Positions 17,633 to 27,700 of a stretch of 36,913 nt of DNA are shown here, piece by piece (within the stretch, counting starts at the first letter, position 1; each line of letters begins with the position of its first letter). The notes under the pieces were generated by a model. It saw nothing but the letters and a program-made list of their open reading frames with translations. It was not told the DNA's origin and searched no databases. The stretch comes from Prevotella sp. UBA1378 (GTDB lineage: Bacteria; Bacteroidota; Bacteroidia; Bacteroidales; Bacteroidaceae). Both the position numbers and the translations under genes were made by a program. The stretch is taken from the NCBI GenBank assembly GCA_002305505.1, contig DBRC01000041.1, forward strand, positions 1 to 36,913. The letters are read 5' to 3'.

Positions 17633-19273
17633 ATGAAGATGAAAACAATACGCAAGATACAATCCATCGTGGCAGCGGGGGTTATGGCGGCATTGCTGCC
17701 GGCCTGCTCGGACAAGTGGGGCGACCATTATAGCGAGGATACGACGGGCAGCAGTACGCTGTGGGAAGCGGTTAGCGCGAACGGGGACTTGGGCAACTTT
17801 GCACGTGTGGTGAAAGCATGCGGCTACGACCGGCAGCTCAGCGGCAGTCAGGCCTACTCGGTGTTTGCTCCCGTTAATGCCGCATTTACGGGAGCTGATG
17901 CCGACAAACTCATCCAGCAGTATGAAAACGAAAAAACGAAGAAGGATGACAATCCTGTTATCAGGCAGTTCATCCAGAATCACATAGCCCTGTATACCCA
18001 TCCCGTATCGGGACTGACCAACGATACGTTGTTGATGATGAACGGGAAGTTCCAGGCCTTCAGTTCTACGGCAGTAGGAGGCAGGAATTTGCTTTCGACA
18101 AACGGGAAGTGCAGCAATGGCATGCTGTTTACCGTAGAAAAGCCCATCGATTATTTCCCCAATGTGCTGGAATACATGGGGCAGGATGCCCAGCTTGACA
18201 GCGTGTACCGCTTCATCACCAGTCTTAACCGTTACGAGTTTGACCCCTCCAAGAGCGTCCCCGGTGATATAGTAGACGGCCGCACGGTTTATCTCGATTC
18301 CGTGTCGACGCTCTATAACCAGTTCCTCTCGGAAAAGGGATACATCAACCGCGAGGACAGCAATTACTGGATGTTGGCTCCCACCAACGAGGAATGGAGG
18401 CGGCTGATAACCGAGTACGAGCCTTATTTCAACTATAGCGACAAGGTGGCAGGTCGCGACTCGATGCAGCATTTCTATGCGCGGATGGTATTGCTGATGG
18501 GATCCATATTCAACCGTGCGGACAATCCAGAGGCGGCCTTCCGCGACTCGGCAGTATCTACCGATGCATATAGTTGGCGGATGCGCCAGCAGTTAGGCAT
18601 TCCGGCTGTCGGCATTTATTATAAGCCTTTCGATGCAGGCGGGGTGTTCGAGGGAGCGGAGAGGGTAGTGTGCAGCAACGGACAACTGCTGAAGGCTTCA
18701 GACTACCGCATCGACAAGCGGAGTACATTCCTGCAGACCATCAAGGTGGAGGCCGAAAGCGGTGCCATCGACACGCTGGTCAACGCAGAGGACCCGGTGA
18801 CCATAAAAATGGTGGAGGAAAGCAATCCGTACTATGGGAAAATATCGGGCAATGCCTATATAGACATCGTTCCCAAGACCTTCGATGTCAACCCTGATGT
18901 GACATTCAAGGTAAATAACGTGCTTTCCAATGTGCCTTACGATGTATATGTGGTGATGGCGCCGGTGAAAGCCTCCGATATCAATGCGCCCGCCGAAAAC
19001 TGTCTGGGCAATAAGTTCCGTGCTTATGTTCCTTATATAGACCAAACCGGAAAGGAATTGCCCAACCGTCGCGGAATACATCAGACAGCAGGTGAGAAAA
19101 CAGATACACTGCTACTGTTGAAGGGTTTCAAGTTTCCCGTTAGCGGCATGTCGTTGAACACGAATGTGGTGGGTGTTCGCTTGTCGAGCATCGTACAAGC
19201 CAATGAGACGACGAAATTCTCGCGCACACTCCATGTCGACTGCATCTTGTTGGTGCCAAATGAAGAAGAGTGA
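17633..19273 (+). CDS. Surface lipoprotein with FAS1 domains and beta C-terminus
   Basis: This 546-residue protein has a lipobox (ALLPAC) followed by SDKWGDHY. FAS1 domain 1 covers about 38-180 (AYSVFAPVNAAF, GMLFTVEKPIDYFPNVLEYM), and a diverged second FAS1 covers about 185-350 (NYWMLAPTNEEWRRLI). Residues about 365-546 look like a beta-sandwich ending VDCILLVPNEEE. That is like the C-terminus of the preceding FAS1 protein (DYLELVPK), so the two are probably paralogues. The next start (19299) lies 25 nt on. I infer surface binding, working with the second SusC/D pair. Confidence 0.75.
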   Translation: MKMKTIRKIQSIVAAGVMAALLPACSDKWGDHYSEDTTGSSTLWEAVSANGDLGNFARVVKACGYDRQLSGSQAYSVFAPVNAAFTGADADKLIQQYENEKTKKDDNPVIRQFIQNHIALYTHPVSGLTNDTLLMMNGKFQAFSSTAVGGRNLLSTNGKCSNGMLFTVEKPIDYFPNVLEYMGQDAQLDSVYRFITSLNRYEFDPSKSVPGDIVDGRTVYLDSVSTLYNQFLSEKGYINREDSNYWMLAPTNEEWRRLITEYEPYFNYSDKVAGRDSMQHFYARMVLLMGSIFNRADNPEAAFRDSAVSTDAYSWRMRQQLGIPAVGIYYKPFDAGGVFEGAERVVCSNGQLLKASDYRIDKRSTFLQTIKVEAESGAIDTLVNAEDPVTIKMVEESNPYYGKISGNAYIDIVPKTFDVNPDVTFKVNNVLSNVPYDVYVVMAPVKASDINAPAENCLGNKFRAYVPYIDQTGKELPNRRGIHQTAGEKTDTLLLLKGFKFPVSGMSLNTNVVGVRLSSIVQANETTKFSRTLHVDCILLVPNEEE

Positions 19274-19298
19274 AAAAAACATAAATACAGACGAAGAT

Positions 19299-22200
19299 AT
19301 GATGAAATACATAGAAATACTATTAGGACTGTTGCTATCGGTTATTACGCCGCTGACGGCTGCAGCGCAAGGCAGTGACAACCCCATGCGTATGGTGAAA
19401 GGAAAAGTGGTGGAGGCCTCTACCGGGACAGCCGTTACGGGCGCACTCGTCCGTGTATCGGAACTTGAGGGTTACAGTGTGCTGACAGAGGCCGATGGCA
19501 GCTATGAGATAAGCGTTCCGCTTACGGCTTCCACCCTCGAGGTATCGGCTCCCGGTATGAACCTTGTGAAAGTGTCGATGGGAAAGGGCGAGCAAGTGGG
19601 GGTCGTAGCTCTCTATCCCGATCTGTTCAGGGCCGAATATGAGCGGGAAACAGATGTGCTGGCCATGAGCAAGACCTCTGATTTCAGGTTCTCCAATGCT
19701 GTGAGCATAGAAGAAGAACTGCAGAAACGCCTCGGTGCAGATGTCCGCACGATGTTGCGTAATGGCACTCCCGGTGTGGGAGGTGTGATGTTTATGAATG
19801 GTATCAACTCGCTCAACGTCAATGCGCAGCCGCTGATAATCATCGATGGCGTCATCTTCGACCAGCAATACGGGCGTACAATGATTCATGATGGTTTTTA
19901 CAACGATATTCTGGCCAATATCCATCTTGCCGACATAGACCAAGTGACGGTGATGCGCAACGGTACCGCGCTTTATGGGGCGAAGGGGGCCAATGGCGTT
20001 CTCCTCATAAAGACACGCCGCAATCAGAGCATGGCCACCCGTATCACGGCAAGTATTGCGGCCGGTGTGACGCTCGAACCGAAATTTATCGACATGATGA
20101 ACGCCAAGCAATACAAGAGTTATGCTTCCGACTTATTGGGTACCAGCAAGACAACCATCACCGACTTTAAGTTCCTCAACGAAGACCCTACCTATTATTA
20201 TTACCCCCAATACCACAACGAAACGAACTGGAAGGACCAAGTATACCGTACAGCATTCACCCAAAACTATACCATCAATGTGGAAGGTGGCGATGCCATA
20301 GCCAACTACAACTTGTCGCTGGGCTACGTGAACCAAGGGAGCACGCTCGAATACAATGACATGAACCGCATCAATATCCGTTTCAATGCCGATATAGAAC
20401 TGAGCCAGCAGTTTACGACGCGTTTCGATGCCTCGTTTGCCAACCAGATACGCAATCTGCGTGACGACGGTGCACCTGAAGGATATACGGAGGGGACGCC
20501 GACGGCTCCCTCGTTCCTCGCCTATGTAAAGAGCCCCATGCTCAGTCCCTATGCCTATGCTAATGGTGTGTTGTCGGACTCTTATCTCGATATCAATGAT
20601 GAGAATTACCTTGACGAGGCACTGGCCGACTACAAGAACTACAATTACAAACTGGCCAACCCGCTGGCGCTCAACGAGCATGCCGAGGCCGAAAACAAAA
20701 ACCACTTCGAGAATTCGATGGTGAGCATCAGCGTTACGCCGCGTTATCAGTTTAACAAGCATCTTTCGGTGAGTGAACAATTCAGCTATACTCTGGTGAA
20801 CACCAATGAGCAATACTATATTCCCATCAACGGGGTGCCTGACTATTACGTGACATCGGTAGGGGGAATGCGTACCAACGAGACCCGCTCGCTCTTCTCA
20901 AAGCAGAACTCGGTGATGAGCGACACGCGCATAGACTGGAAAAACCGTTATGAAGCACATGCAGTCCATGTTTTCGGCGGTGTGCGCCTGAACTGGGAAA
21001 GCTACACCGTGAAGAAACAGACGGGTTACAATACCGGTAGCGACAAAACGCCGTTCATGAGTGCCAGTCTGCTGAATGCCCAGACAACAGGAAATAATGA
21101 TAACTGGAATTCGGTAGCGTGGTATGCACAGGCCAATTACAATTATCTGCAACGCTATTACCTGCAGTTGAGCCTTGCGGCCGAAGGCTCCTCGCGATTT
21201 GGTAAGGACGCCGACGACGGCTTGAAGGTTTTCGGCGCAGCTTGGGGTATTTTCCCCAGTGTTCAGGCAGCCTGGGTGCTTACGTCCGAACCGTGGTTCG
21301 CCGGCATTAAGGGTCTCGACTATCTGCGGTTGTCGGCAGGGTATGATATAAGCGGGAACGACGATATCGACTATAATGCTTCCCGGAGTTATTTCCGCGC
21401 CAATAAGTTCCTGCAGAGCGTCTCCTCGCTATCATTCGATAATATAGGGAACACCCGTTTGCAATGGGAGACAACCCGGCGCTTCAATATAGGGTTGGAA
21501 ACCAACCTGTTGGGCAACCGCGTCAACCTGTCTGCCAATTTCTTTACAAGTAAGACCGACAACCTATTGGGATACCAGGAACTCGGAATCCTTTCCGGGC
21601 TGGAAAACAACTGGACCAACGGCGGTTCGTTGAAGAACACGGGCTTCGATGTGACGGCTATGGTAAAGGTTCTCGTGCTGAAAGACTTCCAATGGGAGCT
21701 GGGAGCCAGCTTAGGGCATTATAAGAACGAGATAACCGGGCTCTTTGACGGCCGCGACCATTTGGATACGCCTGTTTATGGCGCCACCATCCGTACCCAA
21801 GTAGGGCAGGCAGCCAATTTGTTTTACGGGTACAAGAGCCAAGGCGTATTCACAACCAGTGAGGCTGCCACTGAGGCTGCACTCTACGTGCTTGATGCTA
21901 ACGGCGTAGACCGCCACTATTTCAAAGCCGGCGACATGCATTTTGCCGACCTCAATGGCGACCACTGCATCTCTGAAGCCGACCGGATGGTGATTGGCGA
22001 CCCTAATCCCGATTTTTACGGAAACATCTTCACCACGCTTGGCTACAAGCGTTTCAAGCTCGATGTCAACTTTAACTACTCGCTTGGCAATGATGTGTAC
22101 AACTATATGCGCAGCCAGCTCGAAGGCGGCAGCCGCTTTATGAACCAGACCATGGCCATGACCAACCGTTGGCAAAACGAGGGACAGCAGACGGATATGC

Positions 22201-22496
22201 CGCGTGCCACATTCCAAGACCCCTTGGGGAATAGCCGCTTTAGCGACCGGTGGATCGAAGATGGCAGCTATCTGCGGCTGAAAACCGTTACGCTGAGCTA
22301 TACGCTGCCTGTCAACTCCACTTTCCTGCAAGGATTACAGTTCTGGGTGCAGGGCAATAATCTGCTCACCTTCACCAAGTATCTTGGTTCCGATCCGGAG
22401 TTCTGTGCCTCGTCGAAGGTACTTGGGCAAGGCATCGACCTCGGGCAGTTGCCCCAAAGCCGCAGTATCGTGGCAGGCATAAAGATCCAGCTCTAA
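19299..22496 (+). CDS. SusC/RagA-type TonB-dependent outer membrane transporter 2
   Basis: The open frame reaches back to 19164 inside the previous gene. The first start that gives a signal peptide directly is ATG 19299 (MMKYIEILLG, cleavage near TAAAQ), yielding 1065 residues. ATG 19260 is an in-frame alternative overlapping the upstream stop. It has a carboxypeptidase-regulatory-like domain (VKGKVVEASTGTAVTGALV), a plug with GTALYGAKGANGVLLIKT, and a barrel ending GIKIQL. The usual LRG signature of the plug reads MNG here (MFMNGINSL, then QPLIIIDGV), a departure from SusC 1. It differs enough from SusC 1 that it is not a recent duplicate. It pairs with the SusD 34 nt downstream. Confidence 0.93.
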   Translation: MMKYIEILLGLLLSVITPLTAAAQGSDNPMRMVKGKVVEASTGTAVTGALVRVSELEGYSVLTEADGSYEISVPLTASTLEVSAPGMNLVKVSMGKGEQVGVVALYPDLFRAEYERETDVLAMSKTSDFRFSNAVSIEEELQKRLGADVRTMLRNGTPGVGGVMFMNGINSLNVNAQPLIIIDGVIFDQQYGRTMIHDGFYNDILANIHLADIDQVTVMRNGTALYGAKGANGVLLIKTRRNQSMATRITASIAAGVTLEPKFIDMMNAKQYKSYASDLLGTSKTTITDFKFLNEDPTYYYYPQYHNETNWKDQVYRTAFTQNYTINVEGGDAIANYNLSLGYVNQGSTLEYNDMNRINIRFNADIELSQQFTTRFDASFANQIRNLRDDGAPEGYTEGTPTAPSFLAYVKSPMLSPYAYANGVLSDSYLDINDENYLDEALADYKNYNYKLANPLALNEHAEAENKNHFENSMVSISVTPRYQFNKHLSVSEQFSYTLVNTNEQYYIPINGVPDYYVTSVGGMRTNETRSLFSKQNSVMSDTRIDWKNRYEAHAVHVFGGVRLNWESYTVKKQTGYNTGSDKTPFMSASLLNAQTTGNNDNWNSVAWYAQANYNYLQRYYLQLSLAAEGSSRFGKDADDGLKVFGAAWGIFPSVQAAWVLTSEPWFAGIKGLDYLRLSAGYDISGNDDIDYNASRSYFRANKFLQSVSSLSFDNIGNTRLQWETTRRFNIGLETNLLGNRVNLSANFFTSKTDNLLGYQELGILSGLENNWTNGGSLKNTGFDVTAMVKVLVLKDFQWELGASLGHYKNEITGLFDGRDHLDTPVYGATIRTQVGQAANLFYGYKSQGVFTTSEAATEAALYVLDANGVDRHYFKAGDMHFADLNGDHCISEADRMVIGDPNPDFYGNIFTTLGYKRFKLDVNFNYSLGNDVYNYMRSQLEGGSRFMNQTMAMTNRWQNEGQQTDMPRATFQDPLGNSRFSDRWIEDGSYLRLKTVTLSYTLPVNSTFLQGLQFWVQGNNLLTFTKYLGSDPEFCASSKVLGQGIDLGQLPQSRSIVAGIKIQL

Positions 22497-22530
22497 TTGA
22501 TAGTCATTCATTTCAAAACAAAACAGGGTT

Positions 22531-24297
22531 ATGAAAATAAAATCATCCGTCCTATATGCGCTGCTGCTGCCGGTCCTGCTGCCGGCGGTAACGGCATGCA
22601 GCGACTATTTTGACCAGAAGTCAAACCACGTCATTTATGCCGATGACAACCACTTGGGCAATGCTTCCGATACCCTTTACTCGGTGTTGGGCATCGTGAA
22701 CAAGCTGCAGCGTATCGCCGACCGCACCATCTTGCTGGGCGAGATGCGTGGCGACCTTGTAGATGTCACTTCCGTTACCTCAGCCGATTTACGCGATGTG
22801 GCAACCTTCAACATAGGCGATTCGAATGTTTACAACCGCCCGCGCGACTATTATGCGGTCATCAACAACTGTAACTATTTCCTTGCAAATGCCGATACGA
22901 CCATCAGAAACAGCTTGAACGAGCGCATCTTCCGGAAAGAGTATGCGGCCGTAAAGGCTTTCAGGGCTTGGACGTATCTACAGCTGGCCCTCAACTACGG
23001 GCGTGTTCCCTTTGTGACGAAACCCATCCAAACGAAAGATGAGGCCGAGGCCGGATATGAATACAAGGACATCAAGGGCATTTGTGAGTATATGCTGGCA
23101 GACTTAGCGCCTTATGCCGAGGAGGAAATACCCAGCTACGGCAGCATCCGCAACAATGCCTCGCAGTTGTTCTTTTACCCCATTTACATCTTGATGGGCG
23201 ACCTCAATTTGTGGGCAGGCCATTACAGGGAGGCTGCTCTCAGTTACTACAAGTACTTGGTTACCCGCAAAGGGCGCAATTCCGTAACACCCATCGGTTG
23301 CCGGTACTCGATGTGGGCAAGTGCCGACTGGAAGTCGCGCAATATTTCCTGGAGTTACAGTTTCAGTGAAATCCTGTCCGACAACACCGACGTTATTTGC
23401 ATGATTCCCTGCGATTCTATCCGTGCAGAGGGTAACTACAGTGAACTGTCTAACCTGTTCAACACGCGTGAGGACAACGCTTACAAGGTGTCCATCATTC
23501 CGTCGCAGTCGCTCAAAAACCTCTCGGCCGCGCAGAAATACTGCTATCTTACCGATGCTTTCACGCCCATCTATGCCCCGGTAAACGCCGACCCCATGTT
23601 GACTGGCGACCTGCGTCTCTCGGAAGCCGTGGAAACATCGGGCTATGCCGTAGGCGGAGGGGCAGCGATGCAGAATGAAAATTACCAGATGATAGTAAAA
23701 TATGCAACAAACAATGTGCACGTCTGCCGCCGCACACTGGTTTACCTGCGCATGGCCGAAGCGCTCAACCGGGCCGGATTCCCCCATTTCGCGTTTAAGA
23801 TTCTGCAGACGGGTATCAACAACAAGGTGATAGAAGACGAGGTAATCCCCCATTATCCTGGCGAGGAGGCATGGTTGCGCCAGTTTGACTTCCCGACAAT
23901 CAGTTATCAGTTGGCCACTAATCCCAACCATCTCAACAGTACAAGTGCCAACACGATGGGAATCCATACCCGCGGCTCGGGATGGAGCAACTATAACGAA
24001 TATTATCAGATGCCCGAGAACGAAGAGTTGCAGGGCACAGCGTTGCTCAACTGGCAGATGGACAAGGTGGAAGACCTTATAGTTGATGAGGAAGCGCTCG
24101 AGTTTGCCTTTGAGGGATACCGCTTCTACGACCTGATGCGTGTGGCCTTGCGCCGCAACGACCCTTCTTATCTGGCCAGCCGCATATATGCCCGCCGCGG
24201 GCAGGAGAAGGTGGGCGAGATGAAAGCGCTCATCAGGAAGGATCTCACGAACACGGCCAACTGGTACCTCAGCTGGCGCGGACAAATTGGATTCTAA
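22531..24297 (+). CDS. SusD/RagB-type surface lipoprotein 2
   Basis: This 588-residue protein has a lipobox (AVTAC) followed by SDYFDQKSNHVI. It has the SusD-type body (YYAVINNCNYFLANAD, AAVKAFRAWTYLQLALNYG) and the C-terminal box DEEALEFAFEGYRFYDLMRVA. It partners SusC 2. The overall pattern is that of the shorter-repeat SusD-like families. No frameshift or missing segment is seen. It is followed after 22 nt by a small secreted protein gene. Confidence 0.93.
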   Translation: MKIKSSVLYALLLPVLLPAVTACSDYFDQKSNHVIYADDNHLGNASDTLYSVLGIVNKLQRIADRTILLGEMRGDLVDVTSVTSADLRDVATFNIGDSNVYNRPRDYYAVINNCNYFLANADTTIRNSLNERIFRKEYAAVKAFRAWTYLQLALNYGRVPFVTKPIQTKDEAEAGYEYKDIKGICEYMLADLAPYAEEEIPSYGSIRNNASQLFFYPIYILMGDLNLWAGHYREAALSYYKYLVTRKGRNSVTPIGCRYSMWASADWKSRNISWSYSFSEILSDNTDVICMIPCDSIRAEGNYSELSNLFNTREDNAYKVSIIPSQSLKNLSAAQKYCYLTDAFTPIYAPVNADPMLTGDLRLSEAVETSGYAVGGGAAMQNENYQMIVKYATNNVHVCRRTLVYLRMAEALNRAGFPHFAFKILQTGINNKVIEDEVIPHYPGEEAWLRQFDFPTISYQLATNPNHLNSTSANTMGIHTRGSGWSNYNEYYQMPENEELQGTALLNWQMDKVEDLIVDEEALEFAFEGYRFYDLMRVALRRNDPSYLASRIYARRGQEKVGEMKALIRKDLTNTANWYLSWRGQIGF

Positions 24298-24319
24298 ACA
24301 ACAGTAAATACCGATAACA

Positions 24320-24724
24320 ATGAAACAGAAGAAACACCTAATGACCGTTTTGCTTGGACTGTTGCCGTGCATGGCAATGGCTCAGGAAGTAAAAGTGCTT
24401 TATCTGAGCACCACTACTACTGCCGGGGAAGTGCTGACCTCACGGTTGGCTGAGGGGGAGGAGATGCCCCTGGTGAACGTGTCCGAAAAGACCATGAAGG
24501 TCAACTCGGTGGTTTATCCGATAACGCAGATTGCCACCATCCGCTACGAAATAAGAACCGAGTTGGCCGATGCCATCCGTACGGTGGAGGCAGAGAGCGG
24601 CGATGGCATTGCCGCAGAGTCTCCTGTATACACCATAGACGGCCGCCTCGTGACCCGGAATGCGGGCGAGCGTTTGTCCAAAGGTATTTATATCATGAAC
24701 AATAAAAAGGTGGTAGTAAGATGA
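24320..24724 (+). CDS. Small secreted protein with C-terminal sorting-like segment
   Basis: This 134-residue protein has a signal peptide ending AMAQ. The middle (VYPITQIATIRYEI) resembles the short N-terminal segments of many secreted Bacteroidota proteins. The C-terminus (VYTIDGRLV, LSKGIYIMNNKKVVV) matches the C-terminal segment of the DUF4859-like protein at 2509-4989 (FDLSGRRI, KGMYILNNKK). Its stop overlaps the start of the next gene as ATGA, suggesting that the two proteins are made together. The function is unknown. It could be an accessory subunit or carrier for the CotH-fusion protein. Confidence 0.7.
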   Translation: MKQKKHLMTVLLGLLPCMAMAQEVKVLYLSTTTTAGEVLTSRLAEGEEMPLVNVSEKTMKVNSVVYPITQIATIRYEIRTELADAIRTVEAESGDGIAAESPVYTIDGRLVTRNAGERLSKGIYIMNNKKVVVR

Positions 24725-27700
24725 AACAGTCTGTATTGAAAACCCTCATTGCAGCATTGCTCCTCATGGGAGCCGGCTTCCTGCCGTTCGCTGCAGCCCA
24801 AGATTCCGTTTGGATAAAGTACGACAACCGTTTCCTGCCGCCCCGCGCTGTCTCGGCCGTTTCAGGATTCGACTCGATTGAATTTCGTATGCGGGGTACT
24901 ATCCCCGTGCTGCGGCGCTATTCCACTAAGTATTTCACGGGCTATTCCGATGTCCGTATCGCCCCCCTTACGGGTACCCAGCCTGGCGTACTGATGTTCA
25001 GTCACCCGGGATTGACCGTCCATCAACCGTCCGAATTTTCGGCGATGGACTTCATGGACGACAACAGCAAGTGGTCGTTCCGGCGCAGCAAGGAAAGCGA
25101 TCATTTCATTGTGTTCTGGGCAAAGGAGTTCGGCGATAATCCGAATGCTGCGTCCGTGCCGTCCGCCCTGCGCGTCGATATCGACGATCTGCTGAAGAAA
25201 GCAGAACAATTCTACGATACGAACGTCAACCAATTAAAGATGGTGGTCACGGGGAAAGGGTCGTCATACCTCGACCGCTACAAGATGGAAATCTTCCTGC
25301 TTTACCAGACCGAGTGGCTGGCCACGGGGTCGGGCTACGATAACAAAATCGGGGCACTCTGGGTCAATCCGAGTACGTGCAAACCGGTGGGGTCTACGAT
25401 TGCCCACGAGATAGGGCACTCGTTCCAGTATCAGACCTATTGCGACAACGTGCTGCGCGGCAGGCCGGACAATCTGCGTAGCGGCTTCCGTTACGGGCTG
25501 GTAGGCTCGAATGGCGGCAATGCGTTTTGGGAACAGTGTGCCCAGTGGCAGAGCTATCAGGACTATCCCGAACAAGCCCTCAACAATTATCACTTCAACG
25601 TGTGGATGGCGAACCACCACCGTCATTTCGAGCACGAGTGGCAGCGTTATGCCAGCTATTACTTCCACTACTACATGACGGAACACAACGGGATGGATGC
25701 CCTCGGGCGTATCTGGAACGAGAGTATTTATCCCGAAGATGCACTGCAGGCGTACATCCGCCTGTTCTGCGGCGGCGATCACGCAAAGGCCAAGGCGCAA
25801 TTCTTTGAATATGCCCGGCAGGCTGTGACGTTCGACTTTTCCGGTATCCGCCGCCATGTAAGTAGCCGCCACTACGACAGTTACACCACCAAGCTGTATG
25901 CTGCGGGCGACGGGTACTGGCAGGTGGCATACGGCAACTGCCCCGCGCCGACAGGCTTCAACGCGATTCCGCTGACCCTGCCCGGCGCCGGCAATACAGT
26001 GAAAGTGTCGTTGATGGGACTGCCGGTGGGGAGTGCGTTGGCTGCGGGCGACCCCGGGACGATGGTGGATGGCGACGGCAAGACTGTCGGAACGACCAAG
26101 ACATACAATGAAACGGCGATAAAGGGCAACGAGGGCTTGGCTTATGGCTTCATGGCATTGAAGGACGACAATACCCGTGTGTATGGTGACATCGGTTATA
26201 TCACGGCGGAGATGGTTGCCGGAGGCACCGCCGGCGAGGTCTCTTTCGTGGTTCCTGACGGCACAAAGCGGCTGTGGCTTGTCGTGCAGGGGGCTCCGTC
26301 GTCCTACCGTCAGTGTCCGTGGGATGAGAAAGAGGCTTCCGACGACCAGCTGCCTTATCGCCTGAAGGTGCTGGGAGCCGACATCAAAGGCTATATATAC
26401 ATCGACCCGACCGCCGATCCGGCCGATACGGAGGTGTCTTACAACCTGTCGTGCAGCAGTGCGGCGACGGGATATGTGCAGGGAACGATAGACCTGTCGG
26501 CCGATGGGACACTGACCAAGGTGGCACAGGCTTTCGTGTTGCAGCCTTCCAGTCTGCTGGCGGCCACGGTTGCCATCAGTGCCGGGACGGTCGGTGTGCC
26601 GGCCGAGGGGCGTGTCGTCTTGGGATTGGAAGACGCTGCGGGTAACATTTCGTATGCTTACAGTGCCACGGCGGGGTTCTACTGCAAGGCCGACGGCAGC
26701 CGCGGCACATGGAACGACAACGATCCGGTATGGTTCGAATACAACCGGGAGAAGGCTGTCATCAGCTACGGTCATAAGCCGGGCAGCACCACGGCGTCCA
26801 CGCTGTATACAGTGCGCCCCGTACTGGTCTACACAAAAGGCGGCAAACAATATAAGGCGCGCATCACGCTGAATATGTATTACGACATGGCGGTGCCCGT
26901 GAAACCGGTAGAGGTAACGGCCGAAAACGCGAAGTACCGCGTGGCACGCATGACCATCACCACTACCGGCGGTGCACCGATTGTTGGCAAAACCAAGGCC
27001 GACAACGTTGCGTGCAACATCGCCATCGAGTCGGACTATGCTCCGTGGAACTATCAAGGTACGGCGCAAATCCGCGGCCGCGGTAATTCTACGTGGCTGT
27101 GGTATGACAAGAAGCCTTATAGGTTTAAGCTGGACAACAAAGCGGAGATACTTGGGCTGGCCGAAGAGAAAGATTGGATTCTCCTGGCCAATTACCGCGA
27201 CCCTACCGACATGATGAACACGTTCGCCTTTTGTGCCGGCGAGGGACTCGGACTGCCGTACACCAACCACTCGCGGTTCGTGGAAGTTACGCTCAACGGT
27301 GAGTATGTAGGCCTCTATCAGTTGACCGAGCAGGTCGAGGTGGGCAAGAACCGGGTAAACATCGATGGGGCAGAGGGGCGGCTGATACAGCTGGATGCCG
27401 ACGACGGGCCGGAGCTGTCGCCCGATGCCGGCGACAATTTCTGGTCTACAGGCTATCGCCTGCCGGTATGTGTGAAAAGTCCGGAGAACCTCACCGCCGA
27501 GCAGTTGGCGGCCATTCAGGGCGAGTTTGCGCAGCTGGAACTGTCAATCAAGCGCCACCGCCTCGAGGAGGTGAAGACCCACCTTGCGGTAGACGAGATG
27601 ATGAAATACCTGATTGTGCAGATGCTGGTCTATAATGTCGAGATGGCGGCGCCGCGCAGTGTCTATCTGTACCGTGCGGGTGGAGAGAGCCAATGGCACG

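Noticed and set aside
19164..19298. N-terminal extension of SusC 2 into the preceding FAS1 gene
   Set aside because: The extension (MWWVFACRASYK...) is out-of-frame reading of the FAS1 gene and would bury the signal peptide.
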